From Alphaproteobacteria bacterium (GTDB taxonomy: Bacteria; Pseudomonadota; Alphaproteobacteria; UBA8366; GCA-2717185): DNA of 64,000 nt. Both the position numbers and the translations under genes were made by a program. Below the pieces are notes generated by a model, which saw only the letters and a program-made list of their open reading frames with translations, was not told where the DNA came from and ran no database searches. Below are positions 34,501-43,060 of this stretch, in pieces. The stretch covers positions 87,987-151,986 of the forward strand of contig WLWY01000015.1 in NCBI GenBank assembly GCA_012103325.1, given 5' to 3'. Each line of letters begins with the position of its first letter. Within the stretch, counting starts at the first letter, position 1.

Positions 34501-35073
34501 ATGAATGTATGGCGCTCTCTCTTGATCGAGCGTTTATCCGAAATCATTGACCACCGGCGAGGAGAACAAAATGCCGCGAAAGCGGCGGCAAAGCCCATCG
34601 AAGACGCTGTCGCGGCGGGCAAACAGACCATCGAGCAGGCCGTTAAGGCTTCCACCGAAAACTATGAGCAGGCCATCGCGATGAGTAAGGAACAGGTTGA
34701 AAACGCCAGTAACGCCGTTTTCCGCGGCTATGACGATTTCGCCACCATGAACAAGCTAGGTGTCGAGGCCTTTTTGAAGGCAGGAAATATCTGGGCCAAG
34801 GGGTATGAAGATCTTGGTAAAGCTTATGTTTCCTTCGCACAGGAATCCGCCGAGCGTGGCACCGAAGTCGCAAAGGCGGTTATGAAGGCCAAGACCCTTC
34901 AGGACGTGATTGACGTTCAGACAGATTTCGCCAAACAGCGATTCGACCATATGGTCGCGGAAGGGACGAAAATGTCGGAGCTTTCTGCGAAAGTGGCGAC
35001 CGAAGCCATGCAGCCGCTTCAAAAGCAGTTTGACAGTGCGGTTTCCAAGATGGTGAAGCCGACTGCAATCTGA
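34501..35073 (+). CDS. phaP: Phasin-family granule-associated protein (possible frameshift at its start)
   Basis: An amphipathic helical protein of the Phasin_2 type that coats polyhydroxyalkanoate granules. The body from about residue 25 (AAKAAAKPIEDAVAAGKQTIEQAV) to the end is typical, including FATMNKLGVEAFLKAGNIWAKGYEDLGK. The start is odd. The best ribosome-binding site, GGCGAGGAGAACAAA, precedes ATG 34571, but that ATG is in a different frame from the body. One extra base after ATGCC would give MPAKAAAKP and restore it. The in-frame ATG 34501 lacks a good site and abuts the operator. This is either a real frameshift or a sequencing error. Confidence 0.82.
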   Translation: MNVWRSLLIERLSEIIDHRRGEQNAAKAAAKPIEDAVAAGKQTIEQAVKASTENYEQAIAMSKEQVENASNAVFRGYDDFATMNKLGVEAFLKAGNIWAKGYEDLGKAYVSFAQESAERGTEVAKAVMKAKTLQDVIDVQTDFAKQRFDHMVAEGTKMSELSAKVATEAMQPLQKQFDSAVSKMVKPTAI

Positions 35074-35110
35074 CCGTATTATGCGCCCCTGAGGCGCTTG
35101 CTTGATCATA

Positions 35111-35143
35111 CGGCCCGGCGGAATATTCCGCCGGGCCGTTTTG
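35111..35143 (+). terminator. Rho-independent terminator of the phasin gene
   Basis: A perfect palindrome at 35111-35138 (arms CGGCCCGGCGGAAT and ATTCCGCCGGGCCG) is followed by TTTT. It lies 38 bases after the phasin stop codon and closes that single-gene transcript before clpS. Confidence 0.9.
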
Positions 35144-35264
35144 CTATGGTATTCATGCCCGGACGCGAGAGGGCCGAATTTCAAAGAAGTTTGAGATAAT
35201 CCCTTTTCCGGCGGCTTTGGAATCCAATATTATGACGGTGCGATAGATGCTAGCGTGTAAGGCA

Positions 35265-35594
35265 ATGAGCGAGCAGAATAACGACACCGGTGGCGACGGC
35301 GTTCAGACCGGCGTGGTTGTGAAGACCAAACCGAAGACGAAGAAGCCGTCGATGTATAAAGTGTTAATGCTGAATGACGACTATACGCCTATGGAATTCG
35401 TCGTTCACGTACTGGAGCGGTTTTTCAACAAAGGCCAAGAGGAAGCGACGAAAATTATGCTCCACGTACACCAAAGAGGGGTCGGCATCTGTGGCGTATT
35501 TACGTATGAAGTAGCGGAAACCAAAGTGAACAGGGTGATGGATTTTGCCAGGAAGCATCACCATCCGTTGCAGTGCACCCTGGAAAAGGACTGA
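35265..35594 (+). CDS. clpS: ClpS adaptor for ClpAP
   Basis: This N-degron recognition adaptor binds proteins with N-terminal Leu, Phe, Tyr or Trp and hands them to ClpA. 109 residues from ATG 35265. The core YKVLMLNDDYTPMEFVVHVL and the HVHQRGVGICGVFTYEVAETK segment are the conserved N-degron pocket. clpA follows eight bases downstream. The window also encodes Aat, which creates such N-degrons, so two parts of one degradation pathway are present. Confidence 0.97.
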   Translation: MSEQNNDTGGDGVQTGVVVKTKPKTKKPSMYKVLMLNDDYTPMEFVVHVLERFFNKGQEEATKIMLHVHQRGVGICGVFTYEVAETKVNRVMDFARKHHHPLQCTLEKD

Positions 35595-35602
35595 GAGGCC
35601 TC

Positions 35603-37921
35603 GTGTTATCGCGTAACCTGGAAGAAAGCCTGCATCGTGCCATAGCGCTCGCGAGTGAGCGGCGCCATGAATATGCCACTTTGGAGCACCTGCTCTTCGC
35701 TCTGACAGAAGACCGGGACGCCGTTGCCGTGCTGCGTGCGTGCGGTGTCGACATCGAAAAGCTGCAGAAGGAACTGAGTGAGTATCTCGACGGCGAACTT
35801 GAGATGCTGATCGCGACCCTTGTGGAGGATCCGAAACCGACTGCCGGCTTCCAACGTGTGCTGCAGCGTGCTGCGATCCATGTTCAGTCGTCCGGCCGTG
35901 AAGAGGTGACGGGCGCGAATGTTCTGGTCGCGATGTTCTCGGAGCGGGAGAGCCACGCTGTTTACTACCTGCAGGCGCAAGACATGACGCGTTTCGATGC
36001 GGTGAATTATATCAGTCACGGCATCGCGAAAGTACCGGGCGAGACGGAGCAGCCGGGTGTCAGCGGCGCGGATGAAGATTCGGCTGCGGAAAAGGTCAAC
36101 AAGAAAGGCAACGAAGCACTCGACGCCTATTGCGTCGACCTCAATCAGAAAGCGCGTGATGGCAAGATCGACCCGTTGATTGGGCGGAATACAGAAATCG
36201 ACCGGACCATTCAGGTGCTGTGCCGGCGGACCAAGAACAATCCGCTTTATGTCGGTGATCCCGGCGTTGGCAAGACGGCAATCGCCGAAGGGCTGGCGCG
36301 CCGCATCATCAATGGCGAAGTACCCAATGTGCTACAAAACGCGACGATCCACGCGCTCGACATGGGCGCGCTGCTTGCGGGAACGCGGTATCGCGGCGAC
36401 TTCGAGGAACGGCTCAAAGCGGTTATCAAGGAACTTGAGGAAGAGGAAGGCGCGGTTCTTTTCATCGATGAAATCCACACCGTGATCGGCGCCGGTGCGA
36501 CCAGCGGTGGCGCGATGGATGCATCGAATCTGTTGAAACCTGCCCTGCAGAGCGGCAGCCTGCGCTGTATCGGCTCCACGACCTACAAGGAATTCCGCAA
36601 CCATTTCGAAAAGGACCGTGCACTGGTTCGCCGGTTCCAGAAGATCGATGTCAGCGAGCCCTCGGTTGCCGATACAATCAAGATTCTGCAAGGTCTGAAG
36701 CCATACTACGAAGAGCATCATAAAGTCCGCTATACGGGGGAAGCGCTACGGACGGCCGTGGATCTTGCGGCGAAATACATCAACGACCGCAAACTGCCCG
36801 ATAAGGCGATCGACGTTATCGACGAGGTCGGCGCGTCGCAGATGCTGTTGCCAGAGTCGAAACGGAAGAAGACGATCGGCGTTAAAGATGTCGAAGCCGT
36901 GGTCGCGATGATGGCGCGCATTCCGCCGAAACAGGTCTCGCGCAACGACCGCGCCTCGCTGGAAAGCCTGGAGCGGGATCTGAAGACGGTTGTGTTCGGT
37001 CAGGACAAGGCGATCGGTGCCCTTTCTACGGCGATAAAGATGTCGCGTGCTGGCCTGCGAGAGCCCGAAAAGCCAATCGGTTGCTATCTGTTCTCGGGGC
37101 CGACCGGTGTCGGCAAGACCGAAGTGGCACGCCAGCTATCGATGACGATGGGCATTGAGCTGACGCGATTCGATATGTCGGAATATATGGAGCGACATAC
37201 CGTTTCCCGCCTGCTTGGGGCACCGCCAGGTTATGTCGGTTTCGATCAGGGCGGTCTTTTGACGGATGCGATCGATCAGCATCCGCATAGTGTGCTTTTG
37301 CTCGACGAAATCGAGAAGGCGCATCCTGATCTGTTCAATGTGCTGCTGCAGGTCATGGATCATGGAAAGCTGACAGATCACAACGGCAAGTCGGTTGATT
37401 TCCGCAATGTAATCCTGATCATGACGACCAACGCGGGGGCCGTTGATTTGGCCAAGCCGGCGATCGGTTTTGCACGGGACGAGCGTATCGGGGATGACGA
37501 AGAAGCCATCAACCGGATGTTCTCACCGGAGTTTCGTAACAGACTTGACGCGGTTATCGGATTCGCCGCCTTGTCGCTTGATGTGGTGCATCGTGTTGTC
37601 GATAAGTTCATTATGGAGCTCGAAGGCCAGCTTGCCGACCGCAACGTGACCATCGAGCTGGACGAGGAGGCGCGCGCGTGGATCGCAGACAAGGGCTACG
37701 ATCCAAAATTCGGTGCAAGGCCGCTGGCGCGCGTGATCCAAGAAAATATCAAGAAGCCGCTTGCCGAGGAACTTTTGTTCGGAGAGCTTGCCAAAGGCGG
37801 AAACGTTCGGGTGGTGCTCGAGGACGGCAAGCTCAGTTTCTCCTTCACGTCGTCCAAGCCGGGTGGCGGGTCGCGGTCGAAACCAGGCAAGAAGAAGGTT
37901 CCCGTACTGATCGAAACCTGA
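35603..37921 (+). CDS. clpA: ATP-dependent Clp protease ATPase subunit ClpA
   Basis: AAA+ unfoldase that feeds ClpP. GTG 35603 gives the family N-terminus (VLSRNLEESLHRAIALASERR); the open frame ten codons upstream is not used. There are two AAA modules: Walker A GDPGVGKT at residues 218-225 and GPTGVGKT at 499-506. Matching Walker B sequences are VLFIDEIH and VLLLDEIEKAHPD. An N-terminal ClpS-binding domain (1-145) is present, with a basic Lys/Ser tail at the end. About 772 residues, near the normal size. Confidence 0.97.
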   Translation: MLSRNLEESLHRAIALASERRHEYATLEHLLFALTEDRDAVAVLRACGVDIEKLQKELSEYLDGELEMLIATLVEDPKPTAGFQRVLQRAAIHVQSSGREEVTGANVLVAMFSERESHAVYYLQAQDMTRFDAVNYISHGIAKVPGETEQPGVSGADEDSAAEKVNKKGNEALDAYCVDLNQKARDGKIDPLIGRNTEIDRTIQVLCRRTKNNPLYVGDPGVGKTAIAEGLARRIINGEVPNVLQNATIHALDMGALLAGTRYRGDFEERLKAVIKELEEEEGAVLFIDEIHTVIGAGATSGGAMDASNLLKPALQSGSLRCIGSTTYKEFRNHFEKDRALVRRFQKIDVSEPSVADTIKILQGLKPYYEEHHKVRYTGEALRTAVDLAAKYINDRKLPDKAIDVIDEVGASQMLLPESKRKKTIGVKDVEAVVAMMARIPPKQVSRNDRASLESLERDLKTVVFGQDKAIGALSTAIKMSRAGLREPEKPIGCYLFSGPTGVGKTEVARQLSMTMGIELTRFDMSEYMERHTVSRLLGAPPGYVGFDQGGLLTDAIDQHPHSVLLLDEIEKAHPDLFNVLLQVMDHGKLTDHNGKSVDFRNVILIMTTNAGAVDLAKPAIGFARDERIGDDEEAINRMFSPEFRNRLDAVIGFAALSLDVVHRVVDKFIMELEGQLADRNVTIELDEEARAWIADKGYDPKFGARPLARVIQENIKKPLAEELLFGELAKGGNVRVVLEDGKLSFSFTSSKPGGGSRSKPGKKKVPVLIET

Positions 37922-37978
37922 TCGGCCGCATTCCGTATCTGGTTGACGTCGCGGCGGAAATCCATTGGAGTTCAACCA

Positions 37979-39076
37979 ATGGGTGAGACCTCTTTCACGT
38001 TTAGAAAATTGGACGATCCGGCGGGATTGGCGGCGGACTGGCGCGCGCTCGAAGAACGGGCCGATTGCGCGTTCTTTTTGTCCTGGGACTGGATCGGCTG
38101 TTGGCTGGCGACTGTCGAAACAGAGGTCTTTGTTCTTCAAGGATGTGCTGGTGGACGTATCGTCGCGCTTGGCTTGCTCTGTCCGGTTCGTCGCAAGAGA
38201 TTCGGGTTGTTTATGGATGACTCGCTTTATCTCAATCAGACAGGCGATCCCCAAGCTGACCGGATCGCAATCGAATACAACGGCATGCTACTCGACCGGG
38301 AAGCGCCAAAAGATGCCGCACAGGAATCGTTGCGTGCGCTTGTGGAAGGCGATGGGCCGCCCTGGAACCAACTTTTCTTGCGCGGTTTATCCGATAGTTT
38401 TACGGCGACGCTAGTCGCCAGCGGCTATCGGGCCCGATTGCGCTCGCAGTCGCCCACTGCTGGTGTCGATCTGGAGTCGCTGCGGCGCGCAGGACGAGGC
38501 TATCTCGAGCAGCGCAGCGCGAATACAAGGGCTCAAATTCGGCGTTCGATAAGGCGTTACGAAGAGCGCGGTGCGGTGCGCCTGGATGCCGCGGGCGATG
38601 TGGCTCAAGGACTTGAATTTTTTCGGGATATGGACGTTTTTCACCGACGTTATTGGAACGGGCGTGGTGGTCCCGGCGCGTTTTCGAGCCCCTTTGCCGC
38701 TGCATTTCACCGTCGATTGATCGAGACAGTATTACCGAGAGGGCATGTCGAACTGTTGCGTCTTTCCGCAGGCGATAACGCGATTGGCTATCTTTACAAC
38801 TTTATTTATCGAAACACCGTTTCCTACTATGCAAGCGGTTTTGTCTACGAACAGGACAATCGGTTGAAACCTGGACTCGTCGCACACACCATGTGCATCG
38901 AACGGCACTTGACCGAGGGGCGGGACCGTTATGATTTTATGGCAGGCGCCGCGCGGTACAAGAAAAGCCTCGGCGAAACCGGGCCGGACATATCTGCATA
39001 TGTTCTGGAAAGGCCTGGCGCCAAGTTGATCGTGAAGAACGGTCTACGCCGTATCCGGGACTTCGCCAGACGCTAG
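37979..39076 (+). CDS. GNAT/BioF2-like (FemAB-type) acyltransferase
   Basis: About 365 residues from ATG 37979, which has TGGAG eight bases upstream. The Acetyltransf_6/BioF2-like fold is suggested by FFLSWDWIGCWLAT near the N-terminus, RAQIRRSIRRYEERG in the middle and the C-terminal YYASGFVYEQDNRLKPGLVAHTMCIER with DFMAGAARYKKSLG. Proteins of this type occur in exopolysaccharide and cell-wall loci and transfer acyl or aminoacyl groups. The substrate is unknown. It follows clpA by 57 bases, probably by chance of position. Confidence 0.8.
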   Translation: MGETSFTFRKLDDPAGLAADWRALEERADCAFFLSWDWIGCWLATVETEVFVLQGCAGGRIVALGLLCPVRRKRFGLFMDDSLYLNQTGDPQADRIAIEYNGMLLDREAPKDAAQESLRALVEGDGPPWNQLFLRGLSDSFTATLVASGYRARLRSQSPTAGVDLESLRRAGRGYLEQRSANTRAQIRRSIRRYEERGAVRLDAAGDVAQGLEFFRDMDVFHRRYWNGRGGPGAFSSPFAAAFHRRLIETVLPRGHVELLRLSAGDNAIGYLYNFIYRNTVSYYASGFVYEQDNRLKPGLVAHTMCIERHLTEGRDRYDFMAGAARYKKSLGETGPDISAYVLERPGAKLIVKNGLRRIRDFARR

Positions 39077-39095
39077 GATTTAGTGCCGCCGGAGA

Positions 39096-39239
39096 TTACG
39101 CGGATAGCGAGAGTACGCTGAGTGTGCCGACGATCCCCAAAGAGACGGCGACAAGACCTGCATAGATGAAGAGGGGGGATACTTTCGCGATGCTGAGTCG
39201 CCGCGCGCGTTTGGAACCGGATAAATTTAACGTGGTCAT
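39096..39239 (-). CDS. Small 47-residue single-helix membrane protein
   Basis: A short reading frame reads MTTLNLSGSKRARRLSIAKV, then a hydrophobic segment from about residue 22 to the end (PLFIYAGLVAVSLGIVGTLS), closing in ALS-type residues before TAA. A GGACAAC ribosome-binding site sits just upstream. The basic N-terminus before the helix predicts an N-in orientation. A CRP/FNR-like palindrome lies about 150 bases upstream. No family is recognised, but layout, codon use and the basic-then-hydrophobic pattern support a real gene. Confidence 0.6.
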   Translation of the reverse strand: MTTLNLSGSKRARRLSIAKVSPLFIYAGLVAVSLGIVGTLSVLSLSA

Positions 39240-39387
39240 TACGTTGTCCTGTGCTCTTTACCTGACGCTCTCAAACTAGCGGTCAAATGTGTCGAAAGCG
39301 GGTCAAGAGAGAGGCCGTTCAACGAAATTACCGCGCACTTGAGTGCGATATTAAGCACGTTTATGCGCACTTTTTGCGCGACATGCT

Positions 39388-39403
39388 GTGATGAACATCA
39401 CGA
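39388..39403. promoter_or_regulatory. CRP/FNR-family-like operator
   Basis: TGTGATGAACATCACG matches the CRP consensus TGTGA-N6-TCACA at nine of ten defined positions and contains the perfect inverted repeat GTGATG/CATCAC. It lies between the 47-residue gene and the 3' end of the next minus-strand gene, so the small gene is the only obvious target. The window encodes a cyclase, so a cAMP-responsive regulator is plausible. Confidence 0.5.
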
Positions 39404-39434
39404 TGCCGCTTATTAATTAATATTTCGTTAGGAA

Positions 39435-40601
39435 TTAGTCGTTTTCGGTGCGCCGGAAGGGAGAAAGCTCGTCGAGTGCAACAATTTCGCCGGCTTCGGC
39501 CCGGCGTTCCCGGGCCAGATAGTCGGCGACGGCATCGCGGAATCCCTGATCGCGTATCCAGTGGGCGCTATAGGTGCGCTGCGGCAAGTAGCCGCGCTGA
39601 ATCTTGTGCGGTCCCTGAGTGCCGGCTTCGACAGTCTTTAATCCGCGTTCGATGGCAAAATCGATGGCGCGGTAGTAGCAGGCCTCGAAATGCAAGAACC
39701 GGTAGGCGCCTGCGGAGCCCCAATTGCGGCCGTAGAGCGCGTCAGCGCCAATGAGGTTAAGCGCCCCCGCAATCGCACGGCCATCCGCCTCGGCGCGGAT
39801 AAGAGCAACGCTATCCGCCATCTGGTCGCCAAGCAAGGCGAAGAAATCGCGCGTTAGATAGGGATAGCCCCATTTTCGGTCATAGGTATTGACGTAGAAG
39901 CGATGGAACTCGTCCCAATGGTGCGGCAGGATATCGCCGCCGGTAAGGGTATCGATTTGGATGCCGGACTCGGCGACTTTTTGGCGCTCCTTGCGGATAT
40001 TCTTGCGCTTGCGGCTGGACAGGCTGGCGAGAAAATCGTCGAAGCTCTCATAGCCGTCATTCTGCCAATGAAATTGGTGTCCGTGCCGAATCAGGAAGTC
40101 GGCCGCTTCCAGAAAATCCGCCTCTGCCTCGGTCGCAAAAGTGACATGAAGCGATGAAACGCCGTATCGCGTTGCGACTTCGATCAGGCCAGCGGTGAGC
40201 GCTGAGCGAATCGTACTCGCCGTTTCCCCTGGCCGTACCAAAAGGCGCGGCCCTGCAACCGGTGAGAACGGGACCGCGGCCTGCAGTTTGGGATAATAAC
40301 GCCCGCCGGCGCGCTCATAAGCATCGGCCCAGCCCCAGTCGAACACATACTCGCCCTGTGAGTGGCTTTTCAGGTAAAGCGGTACGGCGCCCAGCAAGTG
40401 GCCCTGCTCGTCTTCGATCGCCAAATGCTGCGGCAGCCAGCCGCTTTCCTTTCCGACCGAACCGCTGTCTTCCAAGGCGCGCAGGAATGTGTAGCTCACG
40501 AACGGGTTGTCGGTTCCCGCGCAGGCATCCCACTCCGCCTTTTCGATGGCGCCGATATTCTCCAGGATTTTGACGGCTATCGGCTCCTGCCCGTCCGGCA
40601 T
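39435..40601 (-). CDS. FemAB/DUF482-like GNAT protein
   Basis: 388 residues from ATG 40601 (MPDGQEPIAVKILENIG), which follows AAGGAG; the TTG five codons upstream is part of the leader. Blocks such as GSVGKESGWLPQHLAIEDE, SSLHVTFATEAEADFL, SSRKRKNIRKERQ and AGTQGPHKIQRGYLPQRTYS are typical of the DUF482/peptidogalycan-biosynthesis group of GNAT-fold proteins. The function is poorly known; aminoacyl or acyl transfer at the envelope is the usual suggestion. The start is about 93 bases downstream of the def stop on the same strand. Confidence 0.85.
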   Translation of the reverse strand: MPDGQEPIAVKILENIGAIEKAEWDACAGTDNPFVSYTFLRALEDSGSVGKESGWLPQHLAIEDEQGHLLGAVPLYLKSHSQGEYVFDWGWADAYERAGGRYYPKLQAAVPFSPVAGPRLLVRPGETASTIRSALTAGLIEVATRYGVSSLHVTFATEAEADFLEAADFLIRHGHQFHWQNDGYESFDDFLASLSSRKRKNIRKERQKVAESGIQIDTLTGGDILPHHWDEFHRFYVNTYDRKWGYPYLTRDFFALLGDQMADSVALIRAEADGRAIAGALNLIGADALYGRNWGSAGAYRFLHFEACYYRAIDFAIERGLKTVEAGTQGPHKIQRGYLPQRTYSAHWIRDQGFRDAVADYLARERRAEAGEIVALDELSPFRRTEND

Positions 40602-40694
40602 GCGAAGCTCCTTCAAAAAGGTACCTTAAGACTAACGGGCCATGCGCGGAGAACAAAGCCGCCGGCGAGAGATTCATCGGTTGGATCGTCAGTC

Positions 40695-41270
40695 TTATGC
40701 GATCTCCGGGTCGACGAAGTCCGTAGCGTCGAAGGGGAAGGTTGGATAGGTTGCTGGCCCGCGTTCGGAGACGAAGCCGAAATTCGCCATATCCTGCATG
40801 CGCATGGGGTAGAGGATTCCATCGAGGTGATCATATTCATGCTGCAGAAGCCGGGCGAGGAAATAGGCGGTTGTCATCGTGTATTTTTCGCCATCCAGGC
40901 CATAGGCTTCCATGCGCAGTTTTGTAAAGCGCGGCACTTGGCCGTATAGGCCGGGCAGGGACAGGCAGCGTTCCCAATAGAGTTTTTGTTCCTGATCGAG
41001 AAAGCTGAGCGTTGGGTTGATGACAACCGTCCAGGGAATTTCCTGCATCGTCGCGCCTGCCGGCATGACGCCGCGCCGCACCCGGAATACGAACATCCGT
41101 TTTGGCTCATAGACCTGGGGTGCCGCGATTCCATTGCCGCCAATATCCTCGCACGTTTCGATCAGGTCCCGTGCCAGCGCGGCAATCTCGGGCGCTGTCG
41201 GGTCGTCGATTGGCGCGGAAGGTTTTTGCAAAACCTCGTGCCCCATGCGCGCGATTTTTCGAATGGTCAT
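40695..41270 (-). CDS. def: Peptide deformylase
   Basis: Removes the N-formyl group from new proteins with a bound metal. 191 residues. Motif 1 is GNGIAAPQV, motif 2 is ERCLSLPG, where the usual EGCLS glycine is Arg, and motif 3 is QHEYDHLDG with the two metal-binding histidines and the catalytic Glu. The metal-binding Cys of motif 2 is kept. The unusual motif 2 and the partly different C-terminus suggest a second, divergent deformylase rather than the fmt-linked housekeeping copy. That is inference, as the rest of the genome is not seen. Confidence 0.93.
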   Translation of the reverse strand: MTIRKIARMGHEVLQKPSAPIDDPTAPEIAALARDLIETCEDIGGNGIAAPQVYEPKRMFVFRVRRGVMPAGATMQEIPWTVVINPTLSFLDQEQKLYWERCLSLPGLYGQVPRFTKLRMEAYGLDGEKYTMTTAYFLARLLQHEYDHLDGILYPMRMQDMANFGFVSERGPATYPTFPFDATDFVDPEIA

Positions 41271-41370
41271 TTCGGATTCTCAGCGTGGCCTCGGTAAGGA
41301 CGCCAGATTAGTCCGGTAACGCAAAGAGGGTCCATAGTAGGCGGTGCGATTTCCAGGTTCCGTTTCCGTC

Positions 41371-41398
41371 GGTGAAGCGAGACACGCGGCTATGAGCG
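41371..41398. repeat. Short flank repeat of the pentapeptide locus, copy i
   Basis: GGTGAAGCGAGACACGCGGC-TATGA here resembles 43023-43049 (GTGAAACGGGACATCCACGATGA) and 44311-44342 (GAGAAGCGAGACACGCATGATGA). The three copies alternate with the two pentapeptide-repeat genes, as expected after tandem duplication of a unit made of gene plus flank. Confidence 0.55.
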
Positions 41399-41406
41399 CA
41401 GATCCA

Positions 41407-42960
41407 TCATTCTTCAGGGCAGGGCTTGCCGCGCCAGATCAACTGGTTTCCCTCTATGTCTGCCGGCAAATTCCGAGGCGGATTATCTCGATCAGCGCAA
41501 GCGGTGTCGAGTTGCGGTTGGGTGATACCTATCGCTTCTTTGAAATCAGTGTCAGTGATGTCTGCGCCGTTGAGATCGGCATCTCGGAGGGGTGCGTAGG
41601 CAAGGCTTGATTCGCGAAGGCGAGCCTCACTCAAATTGGTACTATTGAACCTTACAGAACCAAGGTTCATCCGACTGAGATTAGCTCCACTGAGATTGGC
41701 CTGACTGAAACTGACCTCAACGAGATTCGCACCGCTAAGATTCGTACCGCGGAGATCTGCTTGTTCGAAATGCGTATCTTCTATACGTGCATTAAAGAGA
41801 TCGGCATTGCGGAGATCTGCGTTGCTGAAATCCGTAAAGAAGAGAGTTGCGGCGCTGAGATTACTATTACTAAGGTTTGCGCCGCCGAAATTTGTGTCTT
41901 TCATATTTGCCTGGCGGAGATCGGCCTTACTAATGTCGGCCTCAGCCAGAATTGTGCTGTCAAGAACAGCGTTGCTGAGATTAGATCTAGAGAGCTTAGC
42001 TCCTGTGAGATTGGCTCTGTCGATATGCGTTCTGCTGAGGTTAGCCCCTTGGAGATCTGCCCCGCTGAGATTGGTCGTGTCGAGATCGGCCTCGCTGAGA
42101 TTGGCCCTGAAGAGATTGGCCTCGTTGAGATCGGTCTCTCTGAGATCTGCCCCGCTGAGATTGGTCGTGTCGAGATCGGCCCCGCTGAGATCGGCCCTGA
42201 AGAGGTTGGCCTCGCTGAGATCTGCCCCGCTGAGGTTAGCCCCTTTGGAATCGGCCCCGCTGAGATCGGCCCTGAAGAGATTGGCTTCGCTGAGATCTGC
42301 CCCGCTGAGGTTAGCCCCTTTGAGATCGGCCCCGCTAAGCTCAAGACGATAGTTTCTCAGGAGCAAATCACCGTAACACAGCCTGCCCATGATCTCCCGG
42401 ACGTCGCGGCGAACCGGCAGAGTTACGTGGCTCGGTTTCGGCGACGATTTCGAATTGATATTCGAAATAGTTTGCAGGGCTGTGAGTTCGGCCGCCAACG
42501 CCGCCGCTCGCGCCGCCGCATCCGCTGGCGGACTGCGGACAAAAGCGCAGAATATCGCAATAACCGAATCGTAATCCGCGCCAGTTGCCTCTTCGCCAAG
42601 CTGCGACAAGGCGTAAATTCCACCGAGACGGATCGGTAATTGCGGGTCCTTTATGTTGTCCACGGCGGACGTAAACCGCTCTGTGAAATGCCCGCGTCCG
42701 GCAGTGTGCGCTTGCTGATGCGCCGTTACCGCGCGCCAGGCACCAATTACGATGGCAACTATAGAGGCTATTATCAGGCCAAAGTTACGAATGGCCTCGC
42801 TAACCGACGATTGCTTTTCAGGATCTATCCCAAGGGTTTGGTACGTAAATATTTCTGCATAGTTGAATGTCGACAGGAACGGCCAGCACCCAACCAAAAT
42901 AAGGGCGATGACCAACGCCCCCTGGAAAATCAGCGTTGGTTTATCTTCGGATTCCCACAT
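41407..42960 (-). CDS. Membrane-anchored pentapeptide-repeat protein 1
   Basis: 517 residues. There are two transmembrane helices (about 10-30 and 58-78). A helical segment (92-165, HFTERFTSAVDNIKD and RLGGIYALSQLG) is commonly found in front of such repeats. About 270 residues of A(D/N)LXX pentapeptide repeats (about 205-475) would form a right-handed quadrilateral beta-helix. The C-terminal tail (GITQPQLDTACADRDNPPRN, ending IWRGKPCPEE) is shared with the next gene upstream. Repeats 205-280 include a nearly perfect 25-residue tandem duplication. The function is unknown; pentapeptide proteins can mimic DNA or scaffold at membranes. Confidence 0.9.
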   Translation of the reverse strand: MWESEDKPTLIFQGALVIALILVGCWPFLSTFNYAEIFTYQTLGIDPEKQSSVSEAIRNFGLIIASIVAIVIGAWRAVTAHQQAHTAGRGHFTERFTSAVDNIKDPQLPIRLGGIYALSQLGEEATGADYDSVIAIFCAFVRSPPADAAARAAALAAELTALQTISNINSKSSPKPSHVTLPVRRDVREIMGRLCYGDLLLRNYRLELSGADLKGANLSGADLSEANLFRADLSGADSKGANLSGADLSEANLFRADLSGADLDTTNLSGADLRETDLNEANLFRANLSEADLDTTNLSGADLQGANLSRTHIDRANLTGAKLSRSNLSNAVLDSTILAEADISKADLRQANMKDTNFGGANLSNSNLSAATLFFTDFSNADLRNADLFNARIEDTHFEQADLRGTNLSGANLVEVSFSQANLSGANLSRMNLGSVRFNSTNLSEARLRESSLAYAPLRDADLNGADITDTDFKEAIGITQPQLDTACADRDNPPRNLPADIEGNQLIWRGKPCPEE

Positions 42961-43022
42961 CTCAACAGCCTATGGCCGGGCCAGCTTTGCACGCAAGTCT
43001 TGGTAGAGAAATTCGCGCGTCC

Positions 43023-43049
43023 GTCCGTGAAACGGGACATCCACGATGA
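43023..43049. repeat. Short flank repeat of the pentapeptide locus, copy ii
   Basis: Second copy of the flank repeat, between the two pentapeptide-repeat genes and just past the 3' end of the upstream one. It is followed by the same C-terminal coding cassette as copy i, so the similarity extends from the flank into the gene end. Confidence 0.55.
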
Positions 43050-43060
43050 ATAGTGTAGCG

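Noticed and set aside
41761..42639. Long plus-strand open frame with E-I-G-x-x repeats opposite the pentapeptide genes (also 43046-44347)
   Set aside because: It is the antisense shadow of the pentapeptide repeats; the periodic codons on the real strand keep the opposite frame open. The minus-strand genes have ribosome-binding sites, membrane anchors and a known fold.
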